DNA from: Luteimonas rhizosphaerae
GTDB lineage: Bacteria; Pseudomonadota; Gammaproteobacteria; Xanthomonadales; Xanthomonadaceae
DNA length: 64,000 bases
Reading direction: 5' to 3'
NCBI RefSeq assembly: GCF_002849595.1
Contig: NZ_NRQR01000005.1
Coordinates: 62,001 to 126,000 of the forward strand
Numbering within the stretch: the first letter of the stretch is position 1; the number at the start of each line of letters is the position of its first letter. This document shows, in pieces, positions 8,666 through 17,541 of the stretch. The notes beneath the pieces were generated by a model, which worked only from the letters and a program-made list of their open reading frames with translations, was not told the origin of the DNA and made no database searches. The position numbers were made by a program, and so were the translations under genes.

Positions 8666-10099
8666 GTGGAACAGATCGTCAACTCACTCAATGGCCTCAT
8701 CTGGAGTCCGCCGCTGATCTGGCTGTGCCTGGGCGCCGGCCTGTACTTCACCGTGCGCACGCGTTTCGTGCAGGTCCGCCAGGTCGGCGAGATGCTGCGG
8801 CTGATGCTGGCCGGCGACAAATCGGACGCCGGCGTGTCCTCGTTCCAGGCGCTGGCGATGTCGCTGTCGGGACGCGTGGGCATCGGCAACATCGCCGGCG
8901 TCGCGACGGCGATCGCATTCGGCGGTCCGGGCGCGGTGTTCTGGATGTGGGTGATGGCCTTCCTCGGCGCGTCCACCTCGTACATCGAATCGACGCTCGC
9001 GCAAATCTACAAGGAAAAGGACGACAACGGCCGTTACCGCGGCGGCCCGGCCTATTACATCGAGAAAGCAATGGGCCAGCGCTGGTATGCCTGGCTGTTC
9101 GCGATCGTCACCATCGTCGCGGCCGGGTTCCTGCTGCCGGGCGTGCAGGCCAACGGCATCGCCTCGGCGGCGCAGAACGCCTGGGGCATGGCGCCCGCGG
9201 TGACCGCGGCGATCGTCGTGGTCGGCCTCGGCTTCATCATCTTCGGCGGTGTCAAGCGCATCGCGCGCTTCGCCGAGATCGTCGTGCCGTTCATGGCGCT
9301 GGCCTACATGCTGGTCGCGCTGGTCATCATGTTCCTCAACGCATCCGCGGTGCCGGAGATGTTCGGCCTGATCTTCCGCAGTGCGTTCGGGCTCGAAGCG
9401 GGTCTCGGTGCGGTGCTGGGCCTGGCGATCGAATGGGGCGTCAAGCGCGGCATCTACTCCAACGAGGCCGGCCAGGGCACCGGGCCGCACCACGCCGCCG
9501 CGGCGGAGGTCTCGCACCCGTCGAAGCAGGGTCTGGTGCAGGCCTTCTCGGTCTATGTCGACACGCTGCTGGTGTGTTCGGCGACGGCCTTCATGATCCT
9601 GTCGACCGGCATGTACAACGTCATCGCACCGGCGGGCGAGCTGCTCTACGAAGCGCTGCCCGGCATCGCGGTCGGACCGGGCTATGCGCAGGCGGCGGTG
9701 GAGTCGGTGCTGCCCGGTTACGGCGCGAGCTTCGTGGCCCTGGCGCTGTTCTTCTTCGCGTTCACCACGATCATCGCCTACTACTACATGGCGGAAACCA
9801 ACATCGCCTATCTCAACCGGCGCATGCACCGGCCGTGGATGACCTTCGCCCTGCGCATCGCCATCCTCGCGGCGGTGACCTTCGGCTGCATGCGGACCGC
9901 CGAGATGGCGTGGACGCTGGGCGACATCGGCGTCGGCCTCATGGCCTGGCTCAACATCGTCGCGATCCTGATCCTGCAGAAGCCGGCGCTGCTGGCGCTG
10001 CGCGATTACGAGGCGCAGCAGAAGCTGGGACTCGATCCCGTGTTCGACCCCGACAAACTCGGCATCCGCAACGCCGACCTGTGGCGCAAGGAGCCCTGA
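8666..10099 (+). CDS. Sodium:alanine symporter family (AGCS) amino-acid transporter
   Basis: A 477-residue polytopic inner-membrane protein with about ten or more hydrophobic segments. The AGCS signature is evident: ALAMSLSGRVGIGNIAGVA near residues 70-90, GGPGAVFWMWVMAFLGA, RGGPAYYIEKAMGQ, and EWGVKRGIYSNEAGQGTGPH around residues 255-275. The family takes up alanine or glycine with sodium. Start: a GTG at 8666, with GGGGAGC 5-11 nt upstream. No earlier in-frame start has such a site. It is followed after 1 nt by an RNA methylase gene, so the two share a transcript without an obvious functional tie. Exact substrate unknown. Confidence 0.93.
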   Translation: MEQIVNSLNGLIWSPPLIWLCLGAGLYFTVRTRFVQVRQVGEMLRLMLAGDKSDAGVSSFQALAMSLSGRVGIGNIAGVATAIAFGGPGAVFWMWVMAFLGASTSYIESTLAQIYKEKDDNGRYRGGPAYYIEKAMGQRWYAWLFAIVTIVAAGFLLPGVQANGIASAAQNAWGMAPAVTAAIVVVGLGFIIFGGVKRIARFAEIVVPFMALAYMLVALVIMFLNASAVPEMFGLIFRSAFGLEAGLGAVLGLAIEWGVKRGIYSNEAGQGTGPHHAAAAEVSHPSKQGLVQAFSVYVDTLLVCSATAFMILSTGMYNVIAPAGELLYEALPGIAVGPGYAQAAVESVLPGYGASFVALALFFFAFTTIIAYYYMAETNIAYLNRRMHRPWMTFALRIAILAAVTFGCMRTAEMAWTLGDIGVGLMAWLNIVAILILQKPALLALRDYEAQQKLGLDPVFDPDKLGIRNADLWRKEP

Positions 10100-10100
10100 G

Positions 10101-11012
10101 ATGACCAAACCCCGTTGGCCTGGTGGCAGCCAGGACACGCCGCGTCCGCCCGCGCCGGGTCGCGAGAGCCCGTGGGGCGCGCGTGCGCGTCCGTCCACGC
10201 CGGCGCCCGAGCCGCGCGCCTCGGCGCCGCGGCCCGATGTCCGTATCGACGCGCCGGACGCCGGTGACACGGAGGACCGGCGCGAGATGCGCCTGTACGG
10301 CCGCAACGCGATCGAGGCCGTGTTCGCCCGGCGCCCCGAGGCGATCCGCAAGGTCTATCTGCTCGAGGCGCGCATCCCGCAGCTGCAGCCCCTGCTGAAG
10401 TGGTGCGCGGCGAACCGGGTGGGCTATCGCGTCGTCGCCGAAGAGGACCTGCGCAAGCTCGCCGCCAGTTCGCATCACGAGGGCGTGGTCGCCGACGTGC
10501 TGCGGGAGATGCCACTGTCGCTGGGCGCCTGGCTGCAGGCGCTGCCGGCAGGGCCGCAGTGCGCCTTGTGGCTCGACGGCGTGGGCAATCCGCACAATCT
10601 CGGCGCGATCCTGCGCTCCGCTGCGCACTTCGGCGCCGGCGCGGTGCTGCTGCCCAAGACTTCGCCGCTGGCGCTGTCCGGCGCGGCGGCGCGTGTGGCC
10701 GAAGGCGGCGCCGAAGCGCTGCCGTTCGTGCGCCTGGGGCGCGAGGACAATGCGCTGGCGCAGCTGCGCAGCGCCGGTTTCCAGCTCGCGGCGACCGTCG
10801 TGAGCGGCGGCGACAGCGTGTTCGCCACGGCGCTGCCCGACCGCCTGGTGTTCGTCATCGGGTCCGAAGGCGAGGGCATGGATCCCGCCCTCGCCAAGGC
10901 CTGCGACCTGCGCCTCGGCATTCCCGGCAGCGGCAAGGTCGAGAGCCTCAACGTCGCGTCGGCGACCGCGGTGCTGCTCGCGCAGTGGACGGCGACGCGC
11001 GCCGGTCTCTGA
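10101..11012 (+). CDS. SpoU/TrmH-family RNA 2'-O-methyltransferase with long disordered N terminus (YfiF-like)
   Basis: 303 residues. The first ~60 are Pro/Arg/Ala-rich and probably disordered. A substrate-binding domain follows (about 63-140, RLYGRNAIEAVFARRPEAI), then the SPOUT knot domain. The SAM-binding motifs are present: LDGVGNPHNLGAILRSAAHF (motif 1), FVIGSEGEGMDPAL (motif 2) and RLGIPGSGKVESLNVASATA (motif 3). These enzymes methylate ribose 2'-OH in rRNA or tRNA. The extended N terminus and overall layout resemble E. coli YfiF, whose target is not firmly known, more than RlmB. The start lies 1 nt after the symporter stop. Confidence 0.85.
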   Translation: MTKPRWPGGSQDTPRPPAPGRESPWGARARPSTPAPEPRASAPRPDVRIDAPDAGDTEDRREMRLYGRNAIEAVFARRPEAIRKVYLLEARIPQLQPLLKWCAANRVGYRVVAEEDLRKLAASSHHEGVVADVLREMPLSLGAWLQALPAGPQCALWLDGVGNPHNLGAILRSAAHFGAGAVLLPKTSPLALSGAAARVAEGGAEALPFVRLGREDNALAQLRSAGFQLAATVVSGGDSVFATALPDRLVFVIGSEGEGMDPALAKACDLRLGIPGSGKVESLNVASATAVLLAQWTATRAGL

Positions 11013-11030
11013 CGGACGCCACCACCCTGC

Positions 11031-11057
11031 GCCGTCCCTTGCTTCGCTCGGGACGGC
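11031..11057. terminator. Hairpin between convergent genes, possible bidirectional terminator
   Basis: Perfect 8-bp arms GCCGTCCC (11031-11038) and GGGACGGC (11050-11057) with an 11-nt loop. It lies between the stop of the RNA methylase gene and the stop of the M28 peptidase gene on the opposite strand. Neither flank has a strong T-run, so termination is inferred from position and stem strength only. Confidence 0.45.
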
Positions 11058-11090
11058 GGCGACATCGAGCGGGGTTCGTCTCCGCCAGGA

Positions 11091-12551
11091 TCAGTCGGCG
11101 GTAGCGGCCTTCGGCGCGCTGCCGAAATGCTCGGTCGATTCGGCCGCCAGCCAGGCGAACACCGCGTAGGCCGCCGTGTTCTGCGCGACCGCGTCCGGGT
11201 CGACCTTGTCGAGCGTGTCATCGACGTTGTGGTGCAGGTCGAAGTAGCCGGTGCCGTCCTGGCCCAGCCACGCCCAGGCGCCGCCCTTGGCCGCCAGCGG
11301 CGAGATGTCGGGGCCGGGGCCGCCCTTGTCCGGAATCAGGTCGATGCTCAGCGGGCGCAGCGTTTCGGCGATCGCTTCGGTCGTCGCGCGCATGCCGGCC
11401 GGCGCGCTGGTGTTGAAGCCGTAGATGCGACCGGCGCCGAAATCGCTCTCCGCGCCGATGACGTGGCGGGCGATGACGTCGGCGCCGCCGTGCGCATCGG
11501 CATAGGCGCGCGCACCGAGCAGGCCCTGTTCCTCGTTGGCGAACGCGACCACGCGGATCGTGCGGCGCGGCCGCTGCGGCTGCTGGGCGATCAGGTGGCC
11601 GGCGGCCATGGTAATGCCGACGCCGGACGCGTCGTCGACGGCCCCGGTGCCCAGATCCCAGGAATCGAGATGGCCGGCGATCAGCACGATCTCCTCCGGC
11701 GCGTCGCGCCCGGTCAGTTCGGCGATGACGTTCTGCGAGGTGTAGTCGCCGTTCCAGCCGACGTCCAGCGCCAGTCGCACCTCGACCGGCCCGAGCCGCA
11801 GCAGGCGCGCCAGCTGGTCGGCATCGGGCAGCGACAGCGCGGCGGCGGGAATCGGCGTGACGTCGGCATCGAAGCGGGTGATGCCGATATTGGCAACCCG
11901 GTGCGGGCTGGTGCCGATCGAGCGCATCAGGAAGCCGCTGGCGCCCTTGCGCGCGGCCAGCGACGGGCCGCGACTGCGGACCGGGCCTGCGGCGCCGTAG
12001 GCGCTGCCGTCACGCGACCGCGCCATCGGCACGTCGACGAAGGCGATCCTGCCGGCCAGCGTCGCCGGGTCGGCCGCTTCCAGCGCCGCGATGCTGTCGA
12101 AGCGCACGAGCGCCGCGCTGACGTCGCCGGCCGGGCTGCCGCCGAGCGCGGTGATCACCAGCGGCTGCGCATTCGCACCGAGGACGGCGGCGTGTTCGCT
12201 GCGGCGCTCCCACTTGGGAAACGTCACCGGCTCGGTCCAGACCTTGTCGTAGCCCAGCGCCTCGAAGCGCGCCTTGGCCCAGGCGACGGCGCGTGCATCG
12301 GCTTCGCTGCCGGGCAGGCGAGGCCCGACTTCGGTCGTCAGCGATTCGATCAGCGTGTAGGCGGTGGTGTCGGCCAGCGCCTGTTCGCGCAGCCGCTGCG
12401 CGGTCGCGAGCGCGGCGTCCGTCAGCGGCGCGATGTGCGCCGGCGCCGCACGCGTCGACGGCGACTGCGCGAAGGCGGGGGGCGCGACCAGCAGCGCCGC
12501 CGACAGCAGGGCGGCGGACAGGGGCTTGAGCTTCGACGGGGCAACGCGCAT
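11091..12551 (-). CDS. Secreted M28-family zinc aminopeptidase
   Basis: 486 residues. The N-terminal signal peptide (MRVAPSKLKPLSAALLSAAL... ending AFAQS) directs export. Residues about 120-250 form a protease-associated (PA) insert (VRFDSIAALEAADPATLAGR, then KGASGFLMRS). The M28 peptidase core follows, with the two-zinc site residues visible in IAGHLDSWDLGTGAVDDASG (His and bridging Asp), FANEEQGLLGA (catalytic Glu-Glu), ESDFGAG (Asp) and a late YFDLHHNVDDT (His). Such enzymes trim N-terminal residues from peptides in the periplasm or outside the cell. The start at 12551 has GGAGAG a few bases upstream. It follows mscL on the same strand, separated by a hairpin. Confidence 0.93.
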   Translation of the reverse strand: MRVAPSKLKPLSAALLSAALLVAPPAFAQSPSTRAAPAHIAPLTDAALATAQRLREQALADTTAYTLIESLTTEVGPRLPGSEADARAVAWAKARFEALGYDKVWTEPVTFPKWERRSEHAAVLGANAQPLVITALGGSPAGDVSAALVRFDSIAALEAADPATLAGRIAFVDVPMARSRDGSAYGAAGPVRSRGPSLAARKGASGFLMRSIGTSPHRVANIGITRFDADVTPIPAAALSLPDADQLARLLRLGPVEVRLALDVGWNGDYTSQNVIAELTGRDAPEEIVLIAGHLDSWDLGTGAVDDASGVGITMAAGHLIAQQPQRPRRTIRVVAFANEEQGLLGARAYADAHGGADVIARHVIGAESDFGAGRIYGFNTSAPAGMRATTEAIAETLRPLSIDLIPDKGGPGPDISPLAAKGGAWAWLGQDGTGYFDLHHNVDDTLDKVDPDAVAQNTAAYAVFAWLAAESTEHFGSAPKAATAD

Positions 12552-12578
12552 GCAACTCTCCAGGCGGTGAACGGAAAC

Positions 12579-12607
12579 GGGGCCGCGGCATTGTCGCCTG
12601 CGGCCCC
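12579..12607 (-). terminator. Putative terminator of mscL
   Basis: Perfect 8-bp arms GGGGCCGC (12579-12586) and GCGGCCCC (12600-12607) with a 13-nt loop. On the minus strand it is followed by CGTTTCCGTTCAC. It lies about 50 nt past the mscL stop and just before the start of the peptidase gene, so the two minus-strand genes are probably separate units. Confidence 0.5.
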
Positions 12608-12655
12608 GTGGGATGCGATGTGCAGGAGGTCCGGCCTGCAACGCCGGTGCGGGAC

Positions 12656-13078
12656 TTACTTCTGCAGCGAATCGCGGATCTCGCGCAGCAGCTTCACTTC
12701 CTCGCTCGGCTCGACCGGCTTCTGCGCGACCGGCGCTTCGGCCTGCTTGCGCTTGAGGCGGTTGATGACGCGCACCGCGAGGAAGATCGCGAACGCGACG
12801 ATGGTGAACTGGATGAGGGTGTTGATGAAGATGCCGTATCCGATCGTGACCGCGGGAATCTCCTCGCCGGTGGCGGCATCGAGCGTCGCCGCGCGCAAGG
12901 TGATCGCGAGTTCGGTGAAATCGACGTTGCCGATCAGCATTCCGATCGGCGGCATGATGATCTGGTCGACCAGCGCGGTGACGATCTTGCCGAACGACGC
13001 GCCGATGATCACGCCCACGGCGAGATCGATGACGTTGCCTCGGACCGCGAATTCGCGGAATTCTGCGAGCATGCCCAT
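12656..13078 (-). CDS. mscL: Large-conductance mechanosensitive channel
   Basis: A 140-residue inner-membrane protein that opens under membrane tension to release solutes during hypo-osmotic shock. It starts with the amphipathic N-terminal helix ([20 protein letters not shown]), then TM1 with the conserved [20 protein letters not shown] segment. A periplasmic loop and TM2 ([22 protein letters not shown]) follow, and a charged cytoplasmic helix ends in [16 protein letters not shown]. Length and order match E. coli MscL (136 residues). The start at 13078 has a perfect AGGAGG 8 nt upstream. It is in line with the FAH-family gene 36 nt upstream on the same strand. Confidence 0.97.
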   Translation of the reverse strand: MGMLAEFREFAVRGNVIDLAVGVIIGASFGKIVTALVDQIIMPPIGMLIGNVDFTELAITLRAATLDAATGEEIPAVTIGYGIFINTLIQFTIVAFAIFLAVRVINRLKRKQAEAPVAQKPVEPSEEVKLLREIRDSLQK

Positions 13079-13114
13079 GGTCGGAGCCTCCTGCTGGATG
13101 AAAGACGCGGCGGA

Positions 13115-13840
13115 CTATAGCGACGGGTGAGTGATGTCGCAGTGCAGTTCGAGCACGTCGTCGAGTCGCGCGACGCAGCGGTCGCCGGGCTGCAGTGCGG
13201 CGACGCCGGCCGGCGTGCCCATGAACACCAGATCGCCCGCACGCAGGGCGTAGAGACGCGAGAGTTCGTGCAGGATCTCGGGCACGTCCCAGATCAGCTG
13301 GTCGAGCGTCGAGGTCTGACGAACCGTGCCGTTGACCTCGAGCGACAGCGTGCGCGGCGCGAGCGTGCCGATGTCGGCGGCGGGCACGAGTTCGCTGATC
13401 GGCGCCGACGCATCGAAGCCCTTGGCGGTGTCCCACGGCAGGCCCTTGGCCTTGGCCGCGGCCTGCAGGTCGCGGCGGGTCAGATCGAGGCCGACGCCGT
13501 AGCCGAACACCAGTGCGCCGGCCTGCTCGACGGGCAGGGGACCGGCCGGTGCATCGCGGCCGAGTGCAACGACCAGCTCCACTTCGTGATGCAGGTCGGC
13601 GGTCGCCAGCGCATACGGCACGTGGTCGCCGGTGACGATCGCATCGGCCGGCTTCATGAAGAACACCGGCGTGCCGCGATCGGCTTTCGAAGCCGGCGCG
13701 GTCGCGCCCATCTCGCGCGCGTGATCGGCGAAGTTGCGGCCGACGCAGTAGATCCGACGCACCGGGAAGGTGCCGCCGCCGCGGACGGGCACGCGCGGCA
13801 TCGGAGACGGGGCGACGACGTCGCGGATCGGATCGGTCAT
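13115..13840 (-). CDS. Fumarylacetoacetate hydrolase (FAH) family protein
   Basis: 241 residues. IYCVGRNFADHAREMG is the usual entry motif of small FAH-fold hydrolases and isomerases. HHEVELVVALGRDA supplies the Glu-x-Glu metal ligands, and GYGVGLDLTRRDLQ the downstream Asp. LVFMGTPAGVAALQPGD is the late substrate loop. These proteins are Mg2+- or Mn2+-dependent and include acylpyruvases, oxaloacetate tautomerase/decarboxylases and 2-hydroxyhepta-2,4-diene-1,7-dioate isomerases. The sequence does not decide between them, and no catabolic cluster is nearby. The start at 13840 has GGGAG upstream. mscL follows. Confidence 0.87.
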   Translation of the reverse strand: MTDPIRDVVAPSPMPRVPVRGGGTFPVRRIYCVGRNFADHAREMGATAPASKADRGTPVFFMKPADAIVTGDHVPYALATADLHHEVELVVALGRDAPAGPLPVEQAGALVFGYGVGLDLTRRDLQAAAKAKGLPWDTAKGFDASAPISELVPAADIGTLAPRTLSLEVNGTVRQTSTLDQLIWDVPEILHELSRLYALRAGDLVFMGTPAGVAALQPGDRCVARLDDVLELHCDITHPSL

Positions 13841-13922
13841 GGCAGCTCCCACCGGCGCCGGCGGCGCACGGCTTGCAGTGAGGAGGACACGCGGGCGCAC
13901 GACCGCGCCACGCGGATGCGGA

Positions 13923-14216
13923 TCAGCGCAGCAGCGGATCGCGGTCGCGGACGACGCGGTATTCCGCGTCGACGACGCGTGCATCGCGCACCGGCGTCGC
14001 ACGCGGACGCAGCACCAGGCGGCGGGCGACACCGAGCAGTATCATCGCCGCGCCGACGAACAGACCGACCACCAGCAACACACCCAGCACCGCGACGCCG
14101 ATCAGGCCGAGCGCGACGCGCAGCAGCGGATGCCGCGGCTTGCGCGGCGCGAACATCGCGCGGACGCCGGACGCATCGAAACGGGCATGGAGATCGCGGA
14201 AATAGGGGTTCGGCAT
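13923..14216 (-). CDS. Small membrane protein of unknown function
   Basis: 97 residues. MPNPYFRDLHARFDASGVRA forms a soluble N terminus. A long hydrophobic stretch (about residues 34-63, rich in Gly, Val and Leu) could form one long or two short helices, and the basic C terminus ends in RDRDPLLR. I do not recognise the family. The start at 14216 is chosen because upstream in-frame residues look like read-through of the intergenic region, but no strong ribosome-binding site is visible. It is divergent from the Rieske gene and lies 82 nt upstream of the FAH-family gene on the same strand. Confidence 0.6.
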   Translation of the reverse strand: MPNPYFRDLHARFDASGVRAMFAPRKPRHPLLRVALGLIGVAVLGVLLVVGLFVGAAMILLGVARRLVLRPRATPVRDARVVDAEYRVVRDRDPLLR

Positions 14217-14296
14217 GGGCGGATCAGGGCTCGTGACACAATGATGACCTCGCGGTCGATGCCGCCAGTATCGGCCGACGGGCCTGCGGAGATGTA

Positions 14297-14653
14297 ATGC
14301 AGTCGTTAAATCCACGTGATGGCGCCAGTCCGCTGCTAGCCCTCGAGGCGCTCCCCGACGGCGGTTTCAGCGAGGTCGAAGTCGATCTGGACGGCGATGT
14401 CGAATCGCTGCTGCTCTACCGCGATGGCGATACGGTGCGCGGCTGGCTCAACATCTGCCCGCATGCCGGGCGGCGGCTGGACTGGTCGCCGGGCCAGTTC
14501 CTGCGCTCCAGGGACGGGCACCTGGTGTGCGCCGCCCATGGCGCCAGTTTCTCGCTCGCCGACGGGGTCTGCGTCGCCGGCCCCTGCAAGGGCGAATCGC
14601 TGCGCGCGGTGCCGCTGGCGGTCCGCGACGGCCACGTGCTGCTGGCGGCGTGA
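14297..14653 (+). CDS. Stand-alone Rieske [2Fe-2S] protein
   Basis: 118 residues consisting of little more than one Rieske domain. The cluster ligands are visible as ICPHAGRRLD (Cys54, His56) and CAAHGASFSLADGVC (Cys78, His81), the C-x-H...C-x-x-H pattern. Such small soluble Rieske proteins act as electron carriers for oxygenases or as the small subunit of nitrite-reductase-like enzymes. No oxygenase or reductase partner is encoded nearby, so its role is open. It is convergent with the SLC13-type transporter gene, 12 nt away. Confidence 0.87.
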   Translation: MQSLNPRDGASPLLALEALPDGGFSEVEVDLDGDVESLLLYRDGDTVRGWLNICPHAGRRLDWSPGQFLRSRDGHLVCAAHGASFSLADGVCVAGPCKGESLRAVPLAVRDGHVLLAA

Positions 14654-14665
14654 CCGGGCGGGTGG

Positions 14666-16516
14666 TCAGAACAGCAGGTTGACCATCAGCACGACGATCG
14701 CGGTGTAGAGCAGCGAGATCGGCAGCCCGATCCGCCACAGGTCGCGCGCCTTGTAACCCGCCGGGCCGATGATCATCGACATCACCGGGTTCGACTGGGT
14801 CATGAAGTTGTTCGACGCCGACAGCGCGACGATGAGCGCGAAGGCGGTCGGATTGCCGCCGACCGCGAGTGCGAGGTTGATCGCCAGCGGCACCACGACG
14901 ATCGTCGCGCCGACATGGCTGATGACCAGCGAGAACGCCGCGGTCAGCAGGGCGACCGCGAATTCCAGCAGCCAGATGGGTACCCCCGCGGGCATGCGCT
15001 CGATCGTGTGACCGGCGACCCAGGCCGCCGCACCGCTGGAATCCATCGCCCAGCCCAGCGGAATCAGGCAGGCCATCAGGAACACGGTCTTCCAGTTGAT
15101 CGCGCCGTAGGCCTCGTCCATCTTCAGCACGCCGAACACCAGCATGCCGGCGACGCCGGCCATCAGCGCGACCGAGGTCGGGATGCGCGACGACAGCGCG
15201 ATCATCATCGTCACCGCGAAGATCGCCATCGCGATCTTGAACTTGTGCGGCCGCTGCTCGCCCTTGGGGTAGTCGGTGACGATGACGAAGTCGAGCGACT
15301 TCGCGGTGCGCGCCAGGTCCTGCCAGATGCTGTGCACGACCAGCATGTCGCCCGCCCGCAGCGGCGTGGTGCGGATGTCGTCGCGCAGCACCGTCTTGTC
15401 GCGGTTGATCGCCAGCAGGCGCACGCCGTATTTCTTGCGCAGTTCGAGTTCGGACGGCGTCTTGCCGATGAACTTCGACGTCGGCGGCACCACGGCCTCG
15501 GCGATGCCGGCGCGGCTGGGATTGAACAGGTCGCCGAAGTTGCGCAGGCGCGTGCTCATGCGCAGGAACTGGTTCTGGGCGAAGTCGGCGACCTGCTGGC
15601 GCGGGCCCATCGCGCCGAGCACGCTGCCCACCCAGATGCGCGCGTCCGCCGGCGGCGCCAGTCGCGAATCGTTCTCCGACTTCAGCGCCAGCAGCACCGG
15701 CGCGTCGTGGATCGCTTCCGCCTCGCCGAAGGTCATGCCCACCAGCGGGCTGTCGGCGCCGACGACCAGCTCGAACACCTCGCCTTCGATGCCGTAGGCG
15801 CTGGCGAAATAACTCTGGGTGCGCGCGGGCGTGACGTTGGTTTCGCTGGCGCCCGCCTCGTCGTCGCGCAGCAGGCGGCTGCCGCGGAAGTGGAAATAGG
15901 CCAGGCTGGCACCGAGCAGGGCGAGGCCGATCGGCATCGGCGCGAACATGTTCAGCGATTCCAGCGTCGCCGAACCGGAAGGCAGATTGGCGTTGGCCGC
16001 GGTCAACAGGTCGTTGAGCAGGATCAGCGGCGAGCTGCCGACCATCGTCAGCGTGCCGCCCATGACGATCGCGACGCCGATCGGCAGGAACAGCTGCGCG
16101 AGCTTCATGCCCGAGCGCGACGCCAGCCGCGCCGCGACCGGCATGTACAGCGCCATCACCGAGGGGTTCTGCATCACCGAGGAGTTGAGGCCGGCGATCG
16201 CCGAGGTCAGCAGCAGCATCCGGTCCTCGGCGCCCTTCGAGCGCCGCAGCAGCCACGCGGCGAGCCGGTTCAGCGCGCCGGTGCGGTCGAGGCCGGCGCC
16301 CAGGATCATCGTCGCGATGACGCTGATCGTCGCGTTCGACGAGAAGCCGTTGAAGACGTCTTCCGGCGCGACCAGGCCGGTCAGGCCCAGCATTACCAGC
16401 ACCACCAGGGCCACGAGGTCGGCGCGCACGCGCTGGAACAGGAACAGGACCATCGTCAGGAAGACGAGGCCCAGCACGATCTGCATGTCGGTGGTGAGGG
16501 CGAGACCGGTGTCCAT
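14666..16516 (-). CDS. SLC13/DASS-type anion or dicarboxylate transporter with two RCK_C domains
   Basis: A 616-residue inner-membrane protein. An N-terminal membrane half (about 1-190) contains FNGFSSNATISVIATMILGA and a LNSSVMQNPSVMALYMP hairpin. A cytoplasmic central part has two TrkA C-terminal (RCK_C) domains (about 220-400), including VFELVVGADSPLVGMT and GVRLLAINRD. A second membrane half carries SASNNFMTQSNPVMSMIIGP. This layout is that of the CitT/SLC13 permeases annotated as sulfate, phosphate or dicarboxylate carriers, probably sodium-coupled and regulated by a ligand of the RCK domains. The substrate cannot be assigned. It is the last gene on this strand before trmB, 172 nt away. 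Confidence 0.9.
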   Translation of the reverse strand: MDTGLALTTDMQIVLGLVFLTMVLFLFQRVRADLVALVVLVMLGLTGLVAPEDVFNGFSSNATISVIATMILGAGLDRTGALNRLAAWLLRRSKGAEDRMLLLTSAIAGLNSSVMQNPSVMALYMPVAARLASRSGMKLAQLFLPIGVAIVMGGTLTMVGSSPLILLNDLLTAANANLPSGSATLESLNMFAPMPIGLALLGASLAYFHFRGSRLLRDDEAGASETNVTPARTQSYFASAYGIEGEVFELVVGADSPLVGMTFGEAEAIHDAPVLLALKSENDSRLAPPADARIWVGSVLGAMGPRQQVADFAQNQFLRMSTRLRNFGDLFNPSRAGIAEAVVPPTSKFIGKTPSELELRKKYGVRLLAINRDKTVLRDDIRTTPLRAGDMLVVHSIWQDLARTAKSLDFVIVTDYPKGEQRPHKFKIAMAIFAVTMMIALSSRIPTSVALMAGVAGMLVFGVLKMDEAYGAINWKTVFLMACLIPLGWAMDSSGAAAWVAGHTIERMPAGVPIWLLEFAVALLTAAFSLVISHVGATIVVVPLAINLALAVGGNPTAFALIVALSASNNFMTQSNPVMSMIIGPAGYKARDLWRIGLPISLLYTAIVVLMVNLLF

Positions 16517-16688
16517 CAGGCAGCGGATCCGGTGCGCGGCGCGCGCGACGGGATACGCAGCACGGTGCGCTCACGCGGGCGGCGCACCCGACTCATCCGC
16601 AGGGCCCGCGCTGCACGCAGCTCGACGACGACGGGCCGGACGGTCGGGCGCACGGGCGCGGGCGTCGCGCATCGTCCGGGCAGGTCAC

Positions 16689-17426
16689 TCAGGCCGTCCT
16701 GTCGTAGAGCAGATCCCAGACGCCATGGCCGAGCTTCTGGCCACGCGTCTCGAAATGGGTCTGCGGTCGCCACGCCGGACGTGCGACATGGCCGCGCGTA
16801 CCGGCTCGGTTGGTCAGGCCATCGGTGGCGTCGAGCACGTCCCACATCTGCTCGGCATAGTCCTGCCAATCGGTCGCCAGGTGCAAGCGGCCGTCGGCGG
16901 CGAGCTTGCGCACCAGCAGCGCGGCGAACGCCGGTTGCACGAGGCGGCGCTTGTTGTGGCGCTTCTTGTGCCAGGGATCGGGGAAATAGATCCGGATCTC
17001 GTCGAGCGCGCCGTCGGCGATCTCGTGTTCCAGCACTTCCACCGCGTCGTGGTGGTAGACGCGGACATTGCCGTTGCCGTCGTCGGCCAGCGCGTTGAGC
17101 ACGCGGCCGACGCCCGGCGCATGGACTTCGATGCCGATGTGGTCGCGCGCGGCGTCCATCCGCACCGAGTGGCGCAGTGCGTCGCCATTGCCGAATCCGA
17201 TCTCGACGATGCGCGGGGCGCGTCGGCCGAAGGTGGCGTCGAGGTCGCGCGGCGTGCCGGTGTAGTCGAGCCCGAAGCGCGGCCACTGCGCATCGAAGGC
17301 GCGCTGCTGGGCCGGCGTGAAACGGCCCTGGCGCAGCACGAAGCTGCGGATCTCGCGCCGGCCTTCGGTCATCGTGAACGGCTTCGGCGGCGCCTTCGCG
17401 CCGTCGCTGGAAAACGGATCGGTCAT
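16689..17426 (-). CDS. trmB: tRNA (guanine-N7-)-methyltransferase
   Basis: A 245-residue class I SAM-dependent enzyme that makes m7G46 in the variable loop of tRNAs. [14 protein letters not shown] is the SAM-binding motif [20 protein letters not shown] is the highly conserved TrmB signature, including the catalytic Asp and the PWHKKRHxKRR RNA-contact segment. [15 protein letters not shown] and [20 protein letters not shown] complete the fold. The N terminus [20 protein letters not shown] is typical, so the start at 17426 is accepted. It follows thiG on the same strand, a pair commonly found together in xanthomonads. Confidence 0.96.
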   Translation of the reverse strand: MTDPFSSDGAKAPPKPFTMTEGRREIRSFVLRQGRFTPAQQRAFDAQWPRFGLDYTGTPRDLDATFGRRAPRIVEIGFGNGDALRHSVRMDAARDHIGIEVHAPGVGRVLNALADDGNGNVRVYHHDAVEVLEHEIADGALDEIRIYFPDPWHKKRHNKRRLVQPAFAALLVRKLAADGRLHLATDWQDYAEQMWDVLDATDGLTNRAGTRGHVARPAWRPQTHFETRGQKLGHGVWDLLYDRTA

Positions 17427-17541
17427 GCGCGGTCCCGCTGGTGGCGCGCCAGCGTCAGCCTGGCCGTGGTCGGGATCACGGCGGGCCGGTCATCCGTCCG
17501 TCCGCCGATGCGCGCGGCCGTGCCGCGTGACGCACGCGGGC

